64,000 bases of DNA. Origin: Stenocarpella maydis. Taxonomy: Eukaryota > Ascomycota > Sordariomycetes > Diaporthales > Diaporthaceae. Location of the stretch: the NCBI GenBank assembly GCA_002270565.1, contig NQMI01000083.1, positions 1 through 64,000 of the forward strand. The letters run 5' to 3'. The notes under the pieces were generated by a model that saw nothing but the letters and a program-made list of their open reading frames with translations, ran no database searches and was not told the origin of the DNA. Positions 37,201 through 47,797 of this stretch are shown piece by piece; the first letter of the stretch is position 1; each line of letters opens with the position of its first letter. Position numbers and translations under genes: made by a program.

Positions 37201-37595
37201 ACAAAACCTTCTAATTGATTTCCACATCAGATGGCACGCTAAGTGAAGTATAATAAAGGCCACGTGGGAGGCGTAGGGAACCGCCCGGCGCGGAACCATA
37301 CTACCGCATGGCAACTGCTATGTCACCGTTAGTAATTATCGCAGGTGTTGGAACGTCAGAGACTCAGATCATGATTACTAACCATGTTTTGTGCCCTGCA
37401 TGCTTTATAATAGAGTCCCGTCCGGCCCGTAGAAGAGCACATTGCCCGGCTACTTGCCGTGACTGGACCTTTTTCTCTCTACGGATAGCCATACCTGGCC
37501 AAATGGATCATCGTTATACCAATATCTCTGCACGCCCCTGCATCCAGCAAGGAGTCCAGTAGTTGCGCCGGTGGGATTCCGGCACGTCCACAGCA
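34261..37595. other. Intergenic, no gene seen
   Basis: About 3.3 kb. The first 300 bases are the PDI leader and promoter. An exact TACCTAGGTA lies at 35221-35230. A minus-strand frame at 36277-36621 (114 codons) overlaps another open frame and shows no domain. From about 35 kb the GC content falls, marking the change to the accessory-looking right half. Confidence 0.5.
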
Positions 37596-38966
37596 ATGAG
37601 AAACATGGTCCGAGGCCTGCGTGCCGAGGAACTGCAAGCCTATTCCGGCGAAAAGCTCGTAGCGACTTCAGCAGTCTTCCTTGTCTTGACGACGATCTTT
37701 CTGGGCTTCAGGCTCTACTCGAAGAGACTGATGCGCTCCCGCTCTAGCTGTGATGACCTTCTTCTCATTGGTGGATACCTATCTAACCTCAGTCTCTGTA
37801 TCATTGCCATACGTGAGTTCAGGGTGACCATGAGAAGCTATCCGACCCTTTCGCCTCGGTTTGGCTGACAATTTTTTACGCAGTCATGACTAAGATCTCT
37901 GGAGTTGGGCTTCACGAAGAATGGGTCCAGATGAACAATCCTTCGCAGATAGTCAATTGGGGCAAACTCGTCCTGACCTTCGAGCTTTTCCACTTTGCCG
38001 GAGTGGCTTTACCAAAGCTGGCGATCCTCTCTTTCTATATTCGAGGTTTCAACTGGATGGGCAGGATGCAAATGACCTGCTATACAACTATGGGCTTAGT
38101 AGTTGCAACCTGGCTTGCAAGTGCCCTTGCTGCCTTCTTCCAGTGCAGACCACTGGCGTTTTGGTGGGACAGGACAATCGAGGAGGGACCATGCGTCGAC
38201 GTGCAACTATTCTCCCGCTTACAAGCGATCACAAGTCCTGTGCTTGACGCAGTGATACTTGTACTACCAGTGAGGTCGATATGGGGGCCCAAATTGCCAC
38301 AGGGAAAGGGGATCGAGCTGTTACTTGTGTATGGTGTGGCAGGGTTTGGAATCATAGCATCAATTGTTCGCGTCCAAATCTTCTTTACTACTGCTGTATT
38401 GGAAGACAAAACCTGTCCGTGGGCACTGATTCCGTTTGCCCCTTCAACTTTGAGGTGGTGCTAACATACAAGCAGGGGCTTCAGTTGTATTATTCGGGTG
38501 GTCCATCGTCGAAGTTGGAACATATGTAATGACAGCATGTCTACCTGAAATGAGACCACTGGTGCCATTCCTATTTCCGACCCGACTACCAGACAAAGCA
38601 CGGAAATTCATGGCCATCCCGGGTTCCAATCCAACCAGAAACGTACACCTATCTGACGGACAAACTGGGCTTCCCTCGGTCGTCACGCACAACAGCGTCA
38701 CGCAAGGGCAATTCCAGGATTGTCAGCCTCGGGATGGTGCTTTCCAGGACAACCGAACTGAGGACCATCACAGCGCGCAACAGGCTGTGGAGGGTTCTCA
38801 GGGAGAGTCGCATAGAGAAGAAGTAACTGAGAAGATCAGTTGGGGCAGCAATACGATATTTATCACACGAACTACGTCAGTGACCGTCGACACGCTCGCT
38901 TCGTCCGAAAGGCCATGGGAGTACCTAGGCCCGTCCATCGGAAGCCCCATAATTCAAAGCGACTGA
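37596..38966 (+). CDS. Pth11-like integral membrane protein (fungal rhodopsin-type domain)
   Basis: Seven-helix plasma-membrane protein of the fungal 'rhodopsin domain' group that includes the Magnaporthe receptor Pth11, without a CFEM domain. Exons 37596-37812, 37884-38414, 38476-38966 give 412 residues. Landmarks are SAVFLVLTTIFLGFRLYSKR, CDDLLLIGGYL, GLHEEW, FHFAGVALPKLAILSFYIR, FQCRPLAFWWD, PVRSIWG and, after joining exons 2 and 3, DKTWASVVLFGWSIVEV..TACLPEMRPL. Intron 2 uses the rare donor GTCCGT but has a good branch point (GCTAAC) and restores the conserved Trp. The 130-residue tail is hydrophilic. A nearby ATG at 37605 has a slightly better context and is an alternative start. Ligand and pathway are unknown; relatives sense surface or host cues. 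Confidence 0.87.
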
Positions 38967-39028
38967 TCAGGACGAGGCAATGGCCGGGGTATATACATGT
39001 ATCTAAAACATTAATTATTGTATGATTA

Positions 39029-39811
39029 TCAATATACAACGGCTGCAAAGACGGCAGTGAGCCCCACGAGTATCCCGAACCGACGTGCGGAAAAGCCCGC
39101 CAGCCCCCCTCGGACACCATCCGCGCCACTATTTACTATCTGACCAGTAGAGGCCAAGACCTTTTCTCCCGTCGGGTATCGAATATTATACACGGGATCG
39201 GATGTCAGCTCGGCCTGCGAGCCAAGCATGTGAGGGCAAGTGGCCTGGTTCTGCCCAGCCGCCCAGTCCAGCTTGCACTTCTCATCATAGCCCAGGGAGC
39301 ACAGCGGGTCGGCGATGTTGAAAAGCACGTAGTTCTGCCCGACCCAGCTGCCGGGCTGCTCCAGGCAGCTCGCGAGGTAGTTCATGCTGTTGGCGGCGCT
39401 CAGCGGCAGCCCGTCCGTGTGGATGAGGTCCCCACAGCTGGACACGTCGGCGTCCTCGTAGGTCATGGCGACGCCCCCTCCGGCGATGGGGTCCTTGGAC
39501 GCGGACTTGCCCGTCTGTAGGTAGTTCCACGCGTCGTAGCTGACGTCGTAGGCGCCGCCGGACTGGTCGACGCGCAGGAGGTGGACGGAGCGGTCGCCGT
39601 AGCTGAGCTTGACGCAGATGTTGTTGCAGTCGACGCTCATGGGCCAGTAGGCCACCCGGTTCGTGTTGATCTTGCAGCCCAGGACGCCGACCGAGGACGA
39701 GTAGCTGTCGTGTGGCGTCGCCCAGATGCCCGTCCCGTCCGCGAGGGCGAGGGCGGCGAGCGCCGCCAGGCACAGGGCCAGGCGGACAAGAGATAAGGAC
39801 GCGTTTATCAT
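39029..39811 (-). CDS. Secreted, probably GPI-anchored protein with DPBB-like domain
   Basis: Intronless, 260 residues from the Met at 39811; an in-frame Met twelve codons upstream would bury the signal peptide. The N-terminus (LVRLALCLAALAALALA) is a signal peptide. The mature part begins DGTGIWATPHDSY and has about ten cysteines. The segment LGCKINTNRVAYWP...CVKLSYGDRSVHLLRVDQ..YDVSYDAWNYL resembles the double-psi beta-barrel of expansin/barwin-type proteins (Cys positions, the V-D and the YD.S..A pattern), but this is a weak match. The C-terminus is small-residue-rich and then hydrophobic (FGILVGLTAVFAAVVY), as in GPI-anchored wall proteins. No catalytic residues can be assigned. Confidence 0.72.
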   Translation of the reverse strand: MINASLSLVRLALCLAALAALALADGTGIWATPHDSYSSSVGVLGCKINTNRVAYWPMSVDCNNICVKLSYGDRSVHLLRVDQSGGAYDVSYDAWNYLQTGKSASKDPIAGGGVAMTYEDADVSSCGDLIHTDGLPLSAANSMNYLASCLEQPGSWVGQNYVLFNIADPLCSLGYDEKCKLDWAAGQNQATCPHMLGSQAELTSDPVYNIRYPTGEKVLASTGQIVNSGADGVRGGLAGFSARRFGILVGLTAVFAAVVY

Positions 39812-40631
39812 GTGGCCGTGGAGCGAATGAGCGGCTGGCTGGCTCATCGACAGATCAAATGAGAGAGGGTGGCAAGCGATTGGCTTATGCTTGCACCAAA
39901 ATGATCGACTAGGGCATTAATAAGGATTGACCCTGCCGCGGTGCCCATCTGCGGCTCGTGGTGGCGTGTGTGTGTGTTCCGGACAGACTCCACGCGATCG
40001 TGTGTGACGCAGAGGATTGCACGTTCGTCTGAGGGGGGGAGTCTTGTTTGGCCACGAGATTATCTAAGATTAATTAAGCCTTGTCGGTTAAATTAGGTGA
40101 GACTGTTTCGGGTCTAGTGGCTCGCGGCCCAGTGACCGCTTCGGGCCGGGACCCGGGCGCGAAACGTGGAATAGCCTCTTCCTATGCCATTCAAAACAAC
40201 CGGGAGTTTATCTTGATCTAGTATTCATAAGATCCTATGAAATCAATGCTCACACTCTGGAATACTAAGTTCATATAATGTCCTGAGCAGGACATATAAC
40301 AATGTCCACACCTTCAGTACCGAAATACCCCATGTCCGAATATGTGCATGCTTCATGGGATGATGTTGCCAATAAGGTAACTCCGAGCCCGGATACGCAG
40401 AGCACACAGTCAATCTAGTTGGATTCGTTCTTAATCCGGTGAAAATTCCATTTAGAAAATAGAGGAGCTGCATACATATGTACGGTCCCTTGATGCAGTC
40501 GATCTGGGGACATGCCGAGTACTGGAAGTGAAAACTCGCGACTATCCAATGTCACCGTGACAACAGTTATAACATGACACGCATTAGGCGTACTTGTTAC
40601 TTATGCGATGTTGCATATACCGTACATTAAA
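39812..40631. other. Intergenic, no gene seen
   Basis: Spacer containing the promoter of the secreted protein and the 3' end of the regulator gene. Nothing recognisable. Confidence 0.5.
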
Positions 40632-42197
40632 CTATGTCCCCGCGTAGCCATGTGAGAGGATGATTTCTGTGAATATGCGAGACCCCGGGCCAGAGAAGAT
40701 GGACGGTATCCAAAAGTATCTCTCCAGAGTAACCAGCGCATCATCCCAGGAAGTGAGCGCCAAAACAGTGGTTATTCGACCGAGTCGTGACCTGAAGAAC
40801 GATTTGGTCCGTCCTTCAGGGGCGGCAATCACAGCCACCATTGTTTGCCAGAAGAATGATTCCACGGATGAGCACAGCGACAAGGAAGAAGGCAGATGCT
40901 TCTCCGGCCTCTGCAATACCTCCATCAGCTGACGAGCTGTATTTTCGAGGGCGGTGTCGGTATGTCTGTTGTGGTGCAGCCAAGTCTCAAGGAAGATCTT
41001 GAATGACAATGCAATCTCTGTAAGGAAATCCTCTCTTCGATGTATGGCAGGGTCCAACTTGACAACGGCATCCAAGGACTCAATGATACGACCAAGACGC
41101 AGTTGATCGCTGGCGTCCAGTTGTTTGTTTGGGAAATACGTCTGTTGCAAAGTATTTATCTGTCCCGCGATGTCAAGGATAAGGTAGGCTGCTTTCTTAG
41201 CGGGAGCAGAAAACATCGTGTCGAAAATGCCAGTTTTCTCGACAATATTCAGCACTGTCGAGTCATGCCTGGACAAAAGAAGAAGACCCTGCACAACTAC
41301 TCTGGAGGGGGGAATTAGTTGTCTGCAGTGGTAGGTATTATAGTTCACTTACCGGGGAACCGCAGTTGATGTCCAATGATCAGACGCGTCATATGCGTTT
41401 TGAGCACGGATGGTGATGACCCGGAGGAGGCCGGAGATGTGGATTTTCCACGCTTCGGTATTATTCAACCCTTGCTATTCAAACCAATGTTGTCAGCAAG
41501 GATGTGCCAGTAGATGGGGGCACGAATCTGTGGCGTGCCTAGGAAGACGGACGTTGAGAACCGTAAGTATCAGGATGGAAGCGACGAGATTATCGCTCAG
41601 GCCCGCGGACTTGTCATTGAGGCGCTCCCTTACGGATTGGATGGCTTTGCCTTTATAGGCATCCAAAATGAGTTGGAACGACCTATGTTTTTGCCGTGCT
41701 GCAAAGAAATGCCTTGCAAAGTACAGAGAAACGTTCAGCATAGTACGGTCAGGAAGCAAGTGAGCCCAATCAGATTGTATAACGGCGACGGCGCTGTTCG
41801 ATTCCGGGATTTCTGTGACTAGATGGAGCCTTTCCATTGCCCGTGACACTGGGAGATAAGTCAGATACTCGCAATAATAAATGATCACGTCTCGTATGCC
41901 CCACGCACAATGGCTAATGAAGAACATATCGTTGCTGTTCAGTTTCCCGTCCAGTCCCGGGTGGCCCAAAGAGGGAAGCCGAGTATCAACAACGAGACCA
42001 GGACCGCGTTGCATAGCATCTTCTCTGACATGCAGAGGCCTCATGCTCGCGTCGCATTCCTTTTTTCCCGCGTAGTCCCGTACTAAGCGCTGCCGTCGTC
42101 TTGCGAAATTGCCTCTGGTGATATGAGCTCTCATTGCTTTCGCACTGGCTTTGTCAAGGCTAGGCCCGGTAACGGACACAAAAGGTAAGTCTGGCAT
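40632..42197 (-). CDS. Fungal_trans_2-like transcription-factor-domain protein, no zinc cluster
   Basis: 478 residues from three exons: 42197-41553, 41474-41353, 41301-40632. The start MPDLPFVSVTGPSLDKASAKAMRAHITRGNFARRRQR is the common opening of a large fungal family with a fungal-specific transcription factor domain but no Zn2Cys6 cluster. After joining exons 1 and 2 the sequence LILTVLN-QGLNNTEAWKIH and then ISGLLRVI matches the helical region of that domain. Intron 1 has the rare donor GTCCGT and a GCTGAC branch point; intron 2 is a standard GTAAGT..CCAG intron of 51 bp. The total is an exact multiple of three with no internal stop. It probably regulates transcription in the nucleus, but with no DNA-binding motif visible the role is inferred from the family. 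It is transcribed away from the neighbouring dehydrogenase. Confidence 0.75.
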
Positions 42198-42911
42198 CTT
42201 GACAGCGAACTCGACTGTTCGGTTGGTGAGTTTCCGGCGGTTTGAAATGAAAATGAGAAGTCTCGTGCATCTTGGCCGAATTTGAACAGAAACGTGGTTG
42301 AAGGCGGCAGGATTCCCTCGCTTACATGTAAGCATGCCGTCCATTCTAGGTAAAGACGCAACGCCAAGTATTCTTGTTTTCCTAATACAGTTTAACCAAC
42401 AAGAAGCGACTTCCGATAGGCTCACTTCTGGACTGGTGACAAATGCACGAACACAGTACAGAGTACACTAATCTGACGCTTGGCTGTTGCCGAGTTGTGG
42501 AACGCACGAAGGACCCCGACCTGGCTTACTTTCGGGATACTATAATTTGTGATGCTCTTGTAGTAACGCGATATGGAAATTGAGAAGGCTTGGCAGTCAT
42601 ACAAGTCTTTTCTGGTCGCTTCTTCTGGGCTGCGTCTTGATAAGCTAGAGAACCAAAGATGGTATACGAGACTCATCGCGACAACTCTGACAGGAATGGC
42701 GGCAGAGATATCTGGGACAACACATTACAAATACATTAATTCTATGAAACGTTCTGAGCCGTGGAAACTGCGTGGTTTAGAAATAAAAGGAGGCTGCCGT
42801 GCTCCCTCTGCTTGACTGCCTCGGTCTACATCAAACCAGGCACAAAGTCCAGTCACCTACCATTCGTCTTCTCATTCAGCTACTTGCATCCGTCTCCAAG
42901 CATCAGACAAA
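42198..42911. other. Divergent promoter region
   Basis: 714 bases between the divergently transcribed regulator and dehydrogenase genes. No coding signal. Shared control of the two genes is possible, but no specific site was identified. Confidence 0.5.
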
Positions 42912-44004
42912 ATGCCCTCTTATGTCATCAATGGAGCCTCTACAGGCATCGGTGTAAGGCGCGCACAGTGCCCCCTGTCACGCAAAACATGACTAATTTA
43001 TCCAACGGGACAGTTTGCATTTCTCCAGGAGCTGTCGCTGAACCCAGGCAATACTGTCATCGGTCTAGTTCGCAATGTTGAAAGCGTTGAAGTCAAGGCG
43101 AAAGCGGAGATCAACAGAAGCAATGTTCATATTATCCACGGTGACCTCGACAGCTACGAAGCGCTCAAGGGAGGTTCAGCTGGTCTTTACCGGAGGCGCT
43201 ACTGGCTAACTTTCAACAGCATGCAAGCGAGTTGACCGCGAGAATCACTGGAGGACGCCTTGACTACCTCATCGCGAACGGAGCTCGAATGCCGAAAGAA
43301 TCTGGCTTTCTCAATTTTGGGAAGTTGTAAGTACTCTTTGGCTGTATTTAGAATCCTTTGTTACATCACTGAGCTGCGGTAGTATCACTTCGTTCTGACA
43401 GAGACAAAGGGGACAGGATCCTGCCGCTCTAGAGGAAGAGATACTCGCAGGGTGCAAGACCAATGTTGTTGGGAATATCAACCTATTCAACCTTTTCCTG
43501 CCGCTACTGCTCAAAGGCGAAAAGAAGAAGGTCATCTTCATCTCCTCGGGACACGCCGACCTCGACCTGATCACCAAATACAATATTGATATTACCGGGC
43601 CTTACGCGCTTGCAAAGGCTGCCGGGAATGTCGTCGTTGCGAAATTTCATGCCGAGCATGCCAAGAACGGTGTACTCTTCATGAGCATCAGCCCTGGGTT
43701 CGTTGATACGGGACATTTGGACCCTTCCAAACGTAGGATACTCCTTCCTTAAAGTTCCTTCACAAATTTAATCGACTAGGAAAGACGCTAATTGATACAT
43801 CGTGGGAAAATAGTGACGGAGGAGATGCAGAAGGCCGTTGTTTCCATGACAGCCACTTTCCAGCAATATGCACCGCACTTCAAGCGTCCAATGACCCCAG
43901 AGGAATCTGTCAAGCAAGTGATTTCGGTCTATGAGAAAGCGAGCCTTGCGAATGGAGATGGAGGATCCTTCGTTTCTCACTTCGGAAATAAGCAGTGGCT
44001 TTGA
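42912..44004 (+). CDS. Short-chain dehydrogenase/reductase, with a frame conflict
   Basis: NAD(P)-dependent oxidoreductase of the SDR superfamily. Exons: 42912-42953, 43014 to about 43173, 43220-43326, 43410-43732, 43814-44004. The cofactor motif GASTGIG is in exon 1, the structural motif IANGA in exon 3, and exon 4 holds the catalytic Ser (ISSG) and the YALAK Tyr/Lys pair, then SPGFVDTG. Exons 1-2 and 3-5 each read cleanly, but no GT..AG pair between 43174 and 43219 joins exon 2 (ending ..SYEALK) to exon 3 (HASELTARITGG) in frame: every GT donor is phase 1 while the acceptor needs phase 0. So there is either a one-base indel (mutation or assembly error) or a non-consensus intron. Everything else is intact. 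The substrate is unknown. Confidence 0.8.
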
Positions 44005-44430
44005 TTGATCGGCAACAAAGGACCTTCAGCCGCTACCCAAGCGTAATCATGGGGCTGATCAATCGGCTACGCTGTATGAGAGAAAAATGGGTTTATTATA
44101 TGGCCCAATTGGCTGTATAAGTAGGGCGCAAGAGGCCCCCCTTAAGAAATCGATTCTAGAGAATTTAGAGCCTTCTTTTCCATTATTTTTCGCGTAACAC
44201 TACTACACAACGCTCTTACAGTAGCCATAATACTTGATGGCCACAAACATTAAAAGCATCGTGCAGACAACCTGCGAGCACTGCTTTCTAAGTTTAAGCT
44301 AACTTATTTTATAAGAGTATGAAGTCCACACAGGAGGATACTGAGGTCCCCAAGGAATGGCCTCAAACCAGGCGATGAGTTGCAGACTCGCGGCGACACC
44401 AAGGAGGAGTCGGGCCCTAAAAGCAACCCT
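44005..44430. other. Short intergenic
   Basis: No gene recognised. A frame without a usable ATG leads into the next open frame from about 44320, so an upstream exon of that gene may lie here. Confidence 0.4.
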
Positions 44431-44799
44431 ATGCCAAAGAAGAAAGGAAAGAAGAAAGACAACGCTGTCGAAATAGTTACCATCACAAAGGAAGAACACT
44501 TCCGGTTGAAACTGAAGTCCGACTACTACGGCCGCGCAGTTCTCAAAGAAGGCCAGCTCCCACAATACATCCGCCTAGAGGAGTACGAGGAGGCCAAGAA
44601 TCCCATAATCTCCCCTTTCTGGGAGAGTTTCAATAGCGCCACGCCCGGCGGAGCCAGGGATTTCACGAGGAAGATTCGCGGCGCATACACCGGTATGTCC
44701 AAGGTTCAGGACGGAACCAAAAAGAAGAACAAGGACAACAAGGACAACAAGGATAACAAGGACAACAAGGACAACAAGGAGGATCTTTACGACTTGTAA
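44431..44799 (+). CDS. Small charged hypothetical protein with KDN repeats
   Basis: Open frame of 122 codons from the first in-frame ATG (MPKKKGKKK). The frame is open upstream without an ATG, so an unplaced first exon is possible. The sequence is Lys-rich, with a more ordered-looking middle (TKEEHFRLKLKSDYYGRAVLKEG and FWESFNSATPGGARDF), and ends in five Lys-Asp-Asn units and EDLYDL. No family recognised. It may be a real small nuclear or cytosolic protein or a chance open frame kept open by the repeat. Confidence 0.4.
   Translation: MPKKKGKKKDNAVEIVTITKEEHFRLKLKSDYYGRAVLKEGQLPQYIRLEEYEEAKNPIISPFWESFNSATPGGARDFTRKIRGAYTGMSKVQDGTKKKNKDNKDNKDNKDNKDNKEDLYDL
44731..44775. repeat. 9-bp tandem repeat (AAGGACAAC), five units
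   Basis: Five head-to-tail units, one with a C-to-T change (AAGGATAAC), inside the small charged reading frame. Each unit encodes Lys-Asp-Asn. Confidence 0.95.
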
Positions 44800-45064
44800 T
44801 TTTCGGACTTTCAAAACATGTGTGAGTCTGAAGGCTGTTGAGAAGTATGAGATTCGGGCGTAACATTTAGGGGAAGGCGGTTCAATCTTTCCAAAACATG
44901 GTGAGACGAAGATATCACAAAAGTATTACCACATTTTGAGACAGTGCTGATGAAGCAAAGCTGTGCGACTATTGAGATTGTTGAGATTATTAGAGAGAGA
45001 AATATAGAGAACTTACCGCTACTGTGAGATTAGTAAAGAAAACAATCACCCGTTCCACGAACTA

Positions 45065-47797
45065 CTAGCGAATATTAATCCTGAAGCAGAAATAGGGGGG
45101 GTCGGGGTAGTTCCCGTCTTGTCCTCGCATGGGTAAAAATTCAAACGAATGTACCTTCAACCCCTGAAGCTCCCAGTACTCTTCCAGCATCTTCCGCGCT
45201 CCGACACAGAACGGTGCGTTTGTCGATAAAGAGACGAAAGCCTCCATTTCTTGGGAGGACATACCATCATCATGGATGGCTAGGCTGGTCGTCAACTCCT
45301 GGCCCATAAGCCGATAGACGAAAGGCCGCAGCGTAAAATTCAAGTCAGACTGGATAACGGTATGATACAAGATCCTCCTGAGCTCGCGCGCCGGCCTCTG
45401 AAGTGTGAGCACCCAGAAGCTCAAAATAATGTCGCGAAGGGGAAGCCTTTCGTGCTTAGGACGCAAATCGAACGCGGTCCACGCTTGCGTGCAAGCAAGG
45501 GTGCTCCCATAAATAGTGCCAGGGTTGAAATATAGCAGCTGAACAGTCGTACCTTCGTCGGAAGGTGGGACAGTAATGCGGCATACCTTGTATTCTCCTG
45601 GATCCAGGAATGGTAATTCGTCTAACCCGGTCTCCCGTGGTACGTTCCTGTTCTGGACGTCCATGAGCTCATAGCCCCAGTCCGTAATCCTCTGGATTAT
45701 TTTGAACCCACTTGGCTCCTGAAGAACCAACCGACGACGCAGTTCGAATGGATCGTTCCTTATCACGCGACCAGCGTACTTGACAATATTGATGAGGTCC
45801 GCTGGGGAATCCTGGGTCAGCAGGACGCTGTGGCGGAGAGCGAGTCGCTGTCCCGTCCGATTTGTTCTGGCAAAAGCCTGCATTTCCGAGTCGCGGCTGT
45901 TTAGCGGACTGCACAGGATCTGGTAATTGGCCGACTGTAGGTTCAGTCCCGTGCCGCCCGAGGCGAAGGGCGCTATCAAAATATGGGAATGCTTGGCATT
46001 TTTTCGAGCGGTGAGGGATTGGAAACTGTTGACGGCAGCTTCGTGATGCTCAGAGCGAGCTTGATTGTGCAATAAGACGGGGGTGAGAGACGGCATGCGC
46101 TTGAGAAGATGAAGGTAGAGAAAGACAGCAGTACCAAGCGTCGGAGTGATTATGACCATTTTCTTCAGAGAGAGATTTTCTTCGTGAAGGATGTTCTGTA
46201 CCTTGGGGCCTGGAGTGCGCTCCTCTTTGTCTTCTTGCATGCGCCGGATTTCAGCGCAGATAAAATCCAACTTGGGAGATTCGTGGACGATTTGCTCGAG
46301 GTGCTGATTGAAGCGGGCCACTCTCTCCGCCTTCAACTTGTTTTCCTTGATATTTCCGATGCTTTCCCTCACGGTTTCTTCGTCGATTTCGAGGACCCCC
46401 CTGTGAATGAGGTTCGCGGCACCGGGGTAAAGTGAGACAAAGTGGAGACGAGCATCAACGGCAGAGGCGTAGTCAGGAGAGAAGTGTTCGCCATTGAGTC
46501 TGGCAGTATGCGCTTGGCTACGAATAACCTCCCTGGCCCAGTATGCCACTTCCTGGACATCTCGCAAATACTCCTGGGGTGTTGGGAACCAAACCCTATT
46601 CGGCCGGACTATCTGAAGGTCCGTGATTGGTTTCCCACAGAACTGCGATGTGACTGTATGCCGAAGCACGAGGTCTTGGTCGAACACTTTCGCGAAGGCT
46701 GTGTAAAACATTGCCCTGCTCTCGGCCGATGATCTTGCCTTTTCACGTGAAGCGATCATATCCGCCACGGCCGCTGTGCGGGAGAGGCTAGTAGAGTTGC
46801 TCATGATGCCTATGGGTAGCTCCCAGTCCTCGTGGTTGCGGATTGGCGTGGCACTTACCAACCAAAGGTCTAGACCATCACCGAAGTGTGCCTGTTCCTT
46901 GGCGATAGCCATTGAGCGTGACTCTATGCGCATCGCGAAATGGCTTTCGTCGGAGAACATGATACCTACCGAGATACTCGCGTTCGTAAACGTCTCGAGT
47001 ATTTTCGTGTTGCCGTGCGAGGATAAGAAGACGTAGGTCTCTGGTACTGCCGATAGAGCCCTTCCTGACGGCTGGCTGAGAGCCGTTGTGATCCTCCCAA
47101 AGTCTCGCTTGAGCCGAGGTGGGACGTCAGAATGAACAATACAGAGGTTATATGCTGAGGTATCAAGCACAGCGCCCTCGAATAGAGATATCCACTGTCT
47201 CATGACGGGCAAGGGAACCTGAAGAAGAGCTACACCGCGTGGCGCGATTGCCGAGTCGACGAAGCTTCGTGCCTTTGAAGTCGGAACACAATAACAAACT
47301 ATATCCCCCGGCCGTTGGGAAGGGCAACGTAACCCAGTGCCTTCGGTCGAGGCAGATAAGTGAGGCATGCCTCCCGGCCCATTCTTGACGCCAGTTTTGT
47401 GGTTAGTACTCCAATACTGCTGGACCTGATGGGAGATCTGGAAGCATCTCGCTCTTAGAATATAGGACGCAACCAATATGAAGCTCTTACCTAGGCCCGC
47501 GGCGCTGGCCTGCAGTCCACCGCGAAGGCCTGTGTTTTCGCGCTGGTTCAGTATTTTCCACGCTTCTCGGAGCTGGAAAGGGGTTACTGAAACGCTAGTC
47601 TTTGGCAAACGGATAGAACGTTGCTGAGGGTTACTATGAACTCTGGGGTCAACCCCGTCGATGAGCTCGGAACACTCTTCTACGAAAGCATCCACACTTA
47701 CCGCCGACGAAACGGGTAGTTGGGAGTTGAGGTCACTAATGTCGTCAGAGTCGCCTTCAAGGAAAAGGCTGGAAAGTCCAGCCTGATTCTTCTCCAT
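45065..47797 (-). CDS. Divergent SNF2-family ATPase/helicase-like protein
   Basis: Intronless, 910 residues. Helicase motifs in order: I as SAAGLGKS (98-105, where SNF2 proteins have DEMGLGKT), II as DESH (283-286), III as SATP (315-318), V as GGTGLNLQS (near 614-622) and VI as QAFARTNRTGQ (640-650). Their order and spacing fit the two RecA-like lobes of the SNF2 group, which use ATP to move along DNA and remodel chromatin or displace proteins. There is no bromo-, chromo-, HIRAN or RING domain. Motif I has lost the acidic residue usual in this group, but the lysine is kept, so ATP binding is still plausible. Such divergent, single-exon SNF2-like proteins are common in fungal accessory regions. 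The function is unknown. Confidence 0.82.
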   Translation of the reverse strand: MEKNQAGLSSLFLEGDSDDISDLNSQLPVSSAVSVDAFVEECSELIDGVDPRVHSNPQQRSIRLPKTSVSVTPFQLREAWKILNQRENTGLRGGLQASAAGLGKSFILVASYILRARCFQISHQVQQYWSTNHKTGVKNGPGGMPHLSASTEGTGLRCPSQRPGDIVCYCVPTSKARSFVDSAIAPRGVALLQVPLPVMRQWISLFEGAVLDTSAYNLCIVHSDVPPRLKRDFGRITTALSQPSGRALSAVPETYVFLSSHGNTKILETFTNASISVGIMFSDESHFAMRIESRSMAIAKEQAHFGDGLDLWLVSATPIRNHEDWELPIGIMSNSTSLSRTAAVADMIASREKARSSAESRAMFYTAFAKVFDQDLVLRHTVTSQFCGKPITDLQIVRPNRVWFPTPQEYLRDVQEVAYWAREVIRSQAHTARLNGEHFSPDYASAVDARLHFVSLYPGAANLIHRGVLEIDEETVRESIGNIKENKLKAERVARFNQHLEQIVHESPKLDFICAEIRRMQEDKEERTPGPKVQNILHEENLSLKKMVIITPTLGTAVFLYLHLLKRMPSLTPVLLHNQARSEHHEAAVNSFQSLTARKNAKHSHILIAPFASGGTGLNLQSANYQILCSPLNSRDSEMQAFARTNRTGQRLALRHSVLLTQDSPADLINIVKYAGRVIRNDPFELRRRLVLQEPSGFKIIQRITDWGYELMDVQNRNVPRETGLDELPFLDPGEYKVCRITVPPSDEGTTVQLLYFNPGTIYGSTLACTQAWTAFDLRPKHERLPLRDIILSFWVLTLQRPARELRRILYHTVIQSDLNFTLRPFVYRLMGQELTTSLAIHDDGMSSQEMEAFVSLSTNAPFCVGARKMLEEYWELQGLKVHSFEFLPMRGQDGNYPDPPYFCFRINIR

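Noticed and set aside
37596..44004. Possible biosynthetic gene cluster (receptor, regulator, dehydrogenase)
   Set aside because: No core enzyme such as PKS, NRPS or terpene cyclase and no cytochrome P450 is present.
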